A stretch of DNA of 64,000 nucleotides from NCBI GenBank assembly GCA_037975125.1, contig CM075855.1:108407912-108471911 (forward strand). The letters run 5' to 3'. The first letter of the stretch is position 1; every line of letters begins with the position of its first letter. The notes under the pieces were generated by a model. It made no database searches, was not told where the DNA came from, and worked only from the letters and a program-made list of their open reading frames with translations. Below, piece after piece: positions 62,500 to 64,000 of this stretch. A program made the translations under genes and the position numbers. Origin of the DNA: Latrodectus hesperus (taxonomy: Eukaryota; Arthropoda; Arachnida; Araneae; Theridiidae).

Positions 62500-63500
62500 C
62501 ATTCTATTATAATTAAAAGTTCAAAAAATATCAGTTAATTGTGAGGAGAAAATAAATTGAGAAGATAAAGATGAAATGTTTACTCAATCAAAGTTTTAAT
62601 GCAATTTTTTTCAAAATTATAAATTTAATCATAGATATCACACAAAAACATAGATAAAATATTTAGTAAAAATTAATTTTCGAAAACATTTAAATATTTG
62701 AAGGGAAAACAATTGATTAAAGTTAAGCATGTACTATTGTAAACATCTTAAAGTTTCTTTTACTTTACTTCGAATATATTAAGATTGAATTTGTTTGAAA
62801 GAGTCAAAGAAAATTATTATTAAAAGCCAAATGAATTAAATATTACAATTATAAAAGAAAATCGTTTTTATAAATAGTTTTGTAAGTATTATTTAATAAC
62901 TTATTTAAAAATTCAAATGCATATCATGAAAGTTGAATTTTTTAATTCCATAAATTGTTTTAATTTTTCAAGAATTTAAAAAAAATTGGATTATTTTACA
63001 TACACTATTAAAATTAATTAGATTAGATTTAATAATTCCTTCTGCTTCAAATATTCTGTGACAGATATAAACGCCAATTATAACTTCCTCAAAAGTCCCA
63101 TCCTTACTTAATTTCTTAAATATCAAATATTTCCTTTCGCACGCAAATTCTGGGCACTATTCATTCGCAAAACCACTGAAATGTAAAATTTTAATTTAGT
63201 CTCCAGTTGTATAATCAGTGAAGGATTCCAGATTCAGCCATTAAAATTTTAAATTAAATACTTTTCTTAAGAAAAGAATATTTAACAAATTGTGATCTTA
63301 AGTGTTGTAGTTGTAGAAGAATTAAAGAAAATGAACGATATGTATGTGTAAAATGAGAGAAAAAAACTGCCGACTAAGATAATAGAAACGAAAAACAAAA
63401 AATTGTTGGAGAAGAGATTCATTGGATTATTTAAAATCTGAGCCATCATTGAAAGTTTGTGATTTCAAATAGAAATGAATAGTTACGATTTTTAAAAAAT
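62500..63500. other. AT-rich DNA, no gene seen
   Basis: No recognisable feature. Confidence 0.45.
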
Positions 63501-63504
63501 TCAA

Positions 63505-64000
63505 TGGATCTTGTCTGACAGCCGTAGTTCTCTCCATTATCTTAGTAATTGGCTTCTTGTAGGCGACAAGATCAGCAACTCTATCCTGCTTAAATTAAAA
63601 CTCATTTCACTTAATCATGATGTTCACTTGCAATGGATACCTTCACATGTGAATCTCCACGGGAATGAAATGGCCGATAATCTTGCTAAGGAGGTTTGCA
63701 GGATTTCAAATACTCCCTCTTCCACACTTACTTTTCTGGAGTTATACTCCCGGGAAAAATCAAAAATCTCGGAGGAGTGGAAAACACCCCCACCCATAAT
63801 TGGTACAAGGGATCAAAACCGGGTTTGTCCCTTGACCTCCCGTGTGACAGACGTACCCGGACTGTTCTCTCAAGACTTGCTAGCGCTAGCGGTCATATTA
63901 AGTGCCTCACTTTCAACGAGGGCAGGAAAACTTTCGTCACCTGCACCAAGTGCCAAAATCATCAGGCTTCTCCTGAGCATCTTTTGGATTGCATGGGTCT
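63505..64000 (+). pseudogene. Non-LTR retrotransposon ORF2: RNase H and zinc C-terminus, runs off the window
   Basis: Starts within RNase H at LSDSRSSLHYLSNWL (catalytic Asp in SDS), continues through LQWIPSHVNLHGNEMADNLA (HVNLHGNEMAD final block, about 63,660) and the post-RNase H linker TLTFLELYSREKSKISEEW. A one-base frameshift near 63,787 changes frame into NWYKGSKPGLSLDLPCDRRT, SGHIKCLTFNEGRKTF and CTKCQNHQASPEHLLDC, a complete C-x2-C...H-x4-C zinc motif. Few other defects, so it is a comparatively young 5'-truncated copy. The same family is represented by the 26.2 kb fragment. Confidence 0.88.

Overview
The window reads as repeat-dominated intergenic or intronic DNA from an animal nuclear genome, most likely an arthropod and plausibly an arachnid. 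The lineage is inferred from base composition (strongly AT-rich, with many long (AT)n tracts) and from the mix of degenerate Tc1/mariner, R1/I-type non-LTR, hAT-like, Mutator-like and tRNA-derived SINE sequences. There are no bacterial operons, no ribosomal RNA, no CRISPR and no complete host gene. Almost every recognisable protein is a broken transposase or retrotransposon fragment.

Layout. 1-3.3 kb: AT-rich DNA and a Tc1-like transposase (minus) interrupted by an unrelated insert. 3.66-9.2 kb: a candidate hAT-type element with terminal inverted repeats, an imperfect 8-bp target duplication and a 37-bp minisatellite near its left end; a candidate solo LTR lies inside it. 9.6-10.7 kb: a decayed Tc1-like transposase (plus). 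13.4-14.9 kb: a 46-bp tandem repeat followed by a 77-bp satellite of about 15 units. 15.7-16.3 kb: two tRNA-derived SINEs between (AT)n tracts. 18.8 kb: a possible 42-nt exon. 19.6-21.5 kb: a dispersed element between (AT)n arrays, with 88-bp direct repeats outside it. 23.7-24.1 kb: a gag-like CCHC fragment. 26.2 kb, 33.3 kb, 50 kb and the right edge: C-terminal fragments of RNase H-bearing non-LTR elements. 27.7 kb: SINE. 28.6-29.5 kb: mariner fragment. 30.4 kb: MITE with TTA duplication. 35 kb: Mutator-like transposase fragment. 36.4 kb: a 471-bp inverted-repeat element. 41.3-42.8 kb: Tc1-like element with both termini. 43.5-44.5 kb: mariner transposase remnant. 45.2-48.1 kb: non-LTR retrotransposon whose reverse-transcriptase core is deleted. 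51.1 kb: possible terminal exon of a host gene. 51.9-56.1 kb: a dense cluster in which a DD41D-type mariner sits in a SINE, followed by a long-TIR Tc1/IS630-type element and a Tc1 fragment. 59-62.5 kb: SINEs and two copies of another Tc1-like family. 63.5-64 kb: RNase H and C-terminal zinc region running off the window.

Nothing here looks like a coordinated new system. The points most worth following up are the possible host exons at 51,146-51,427 and 18,828-18,869, a repeat family of about 300 bp present three times in one orientation (11.9, 37.0 and 48.8 kb), the homogenised 77-bp satellite, the transposase-free hAT-like element, and the nested SINE/mariner insertion with intact TIRs and TA duplication. 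All identifications come from reading motifs by eye; no database search was run.
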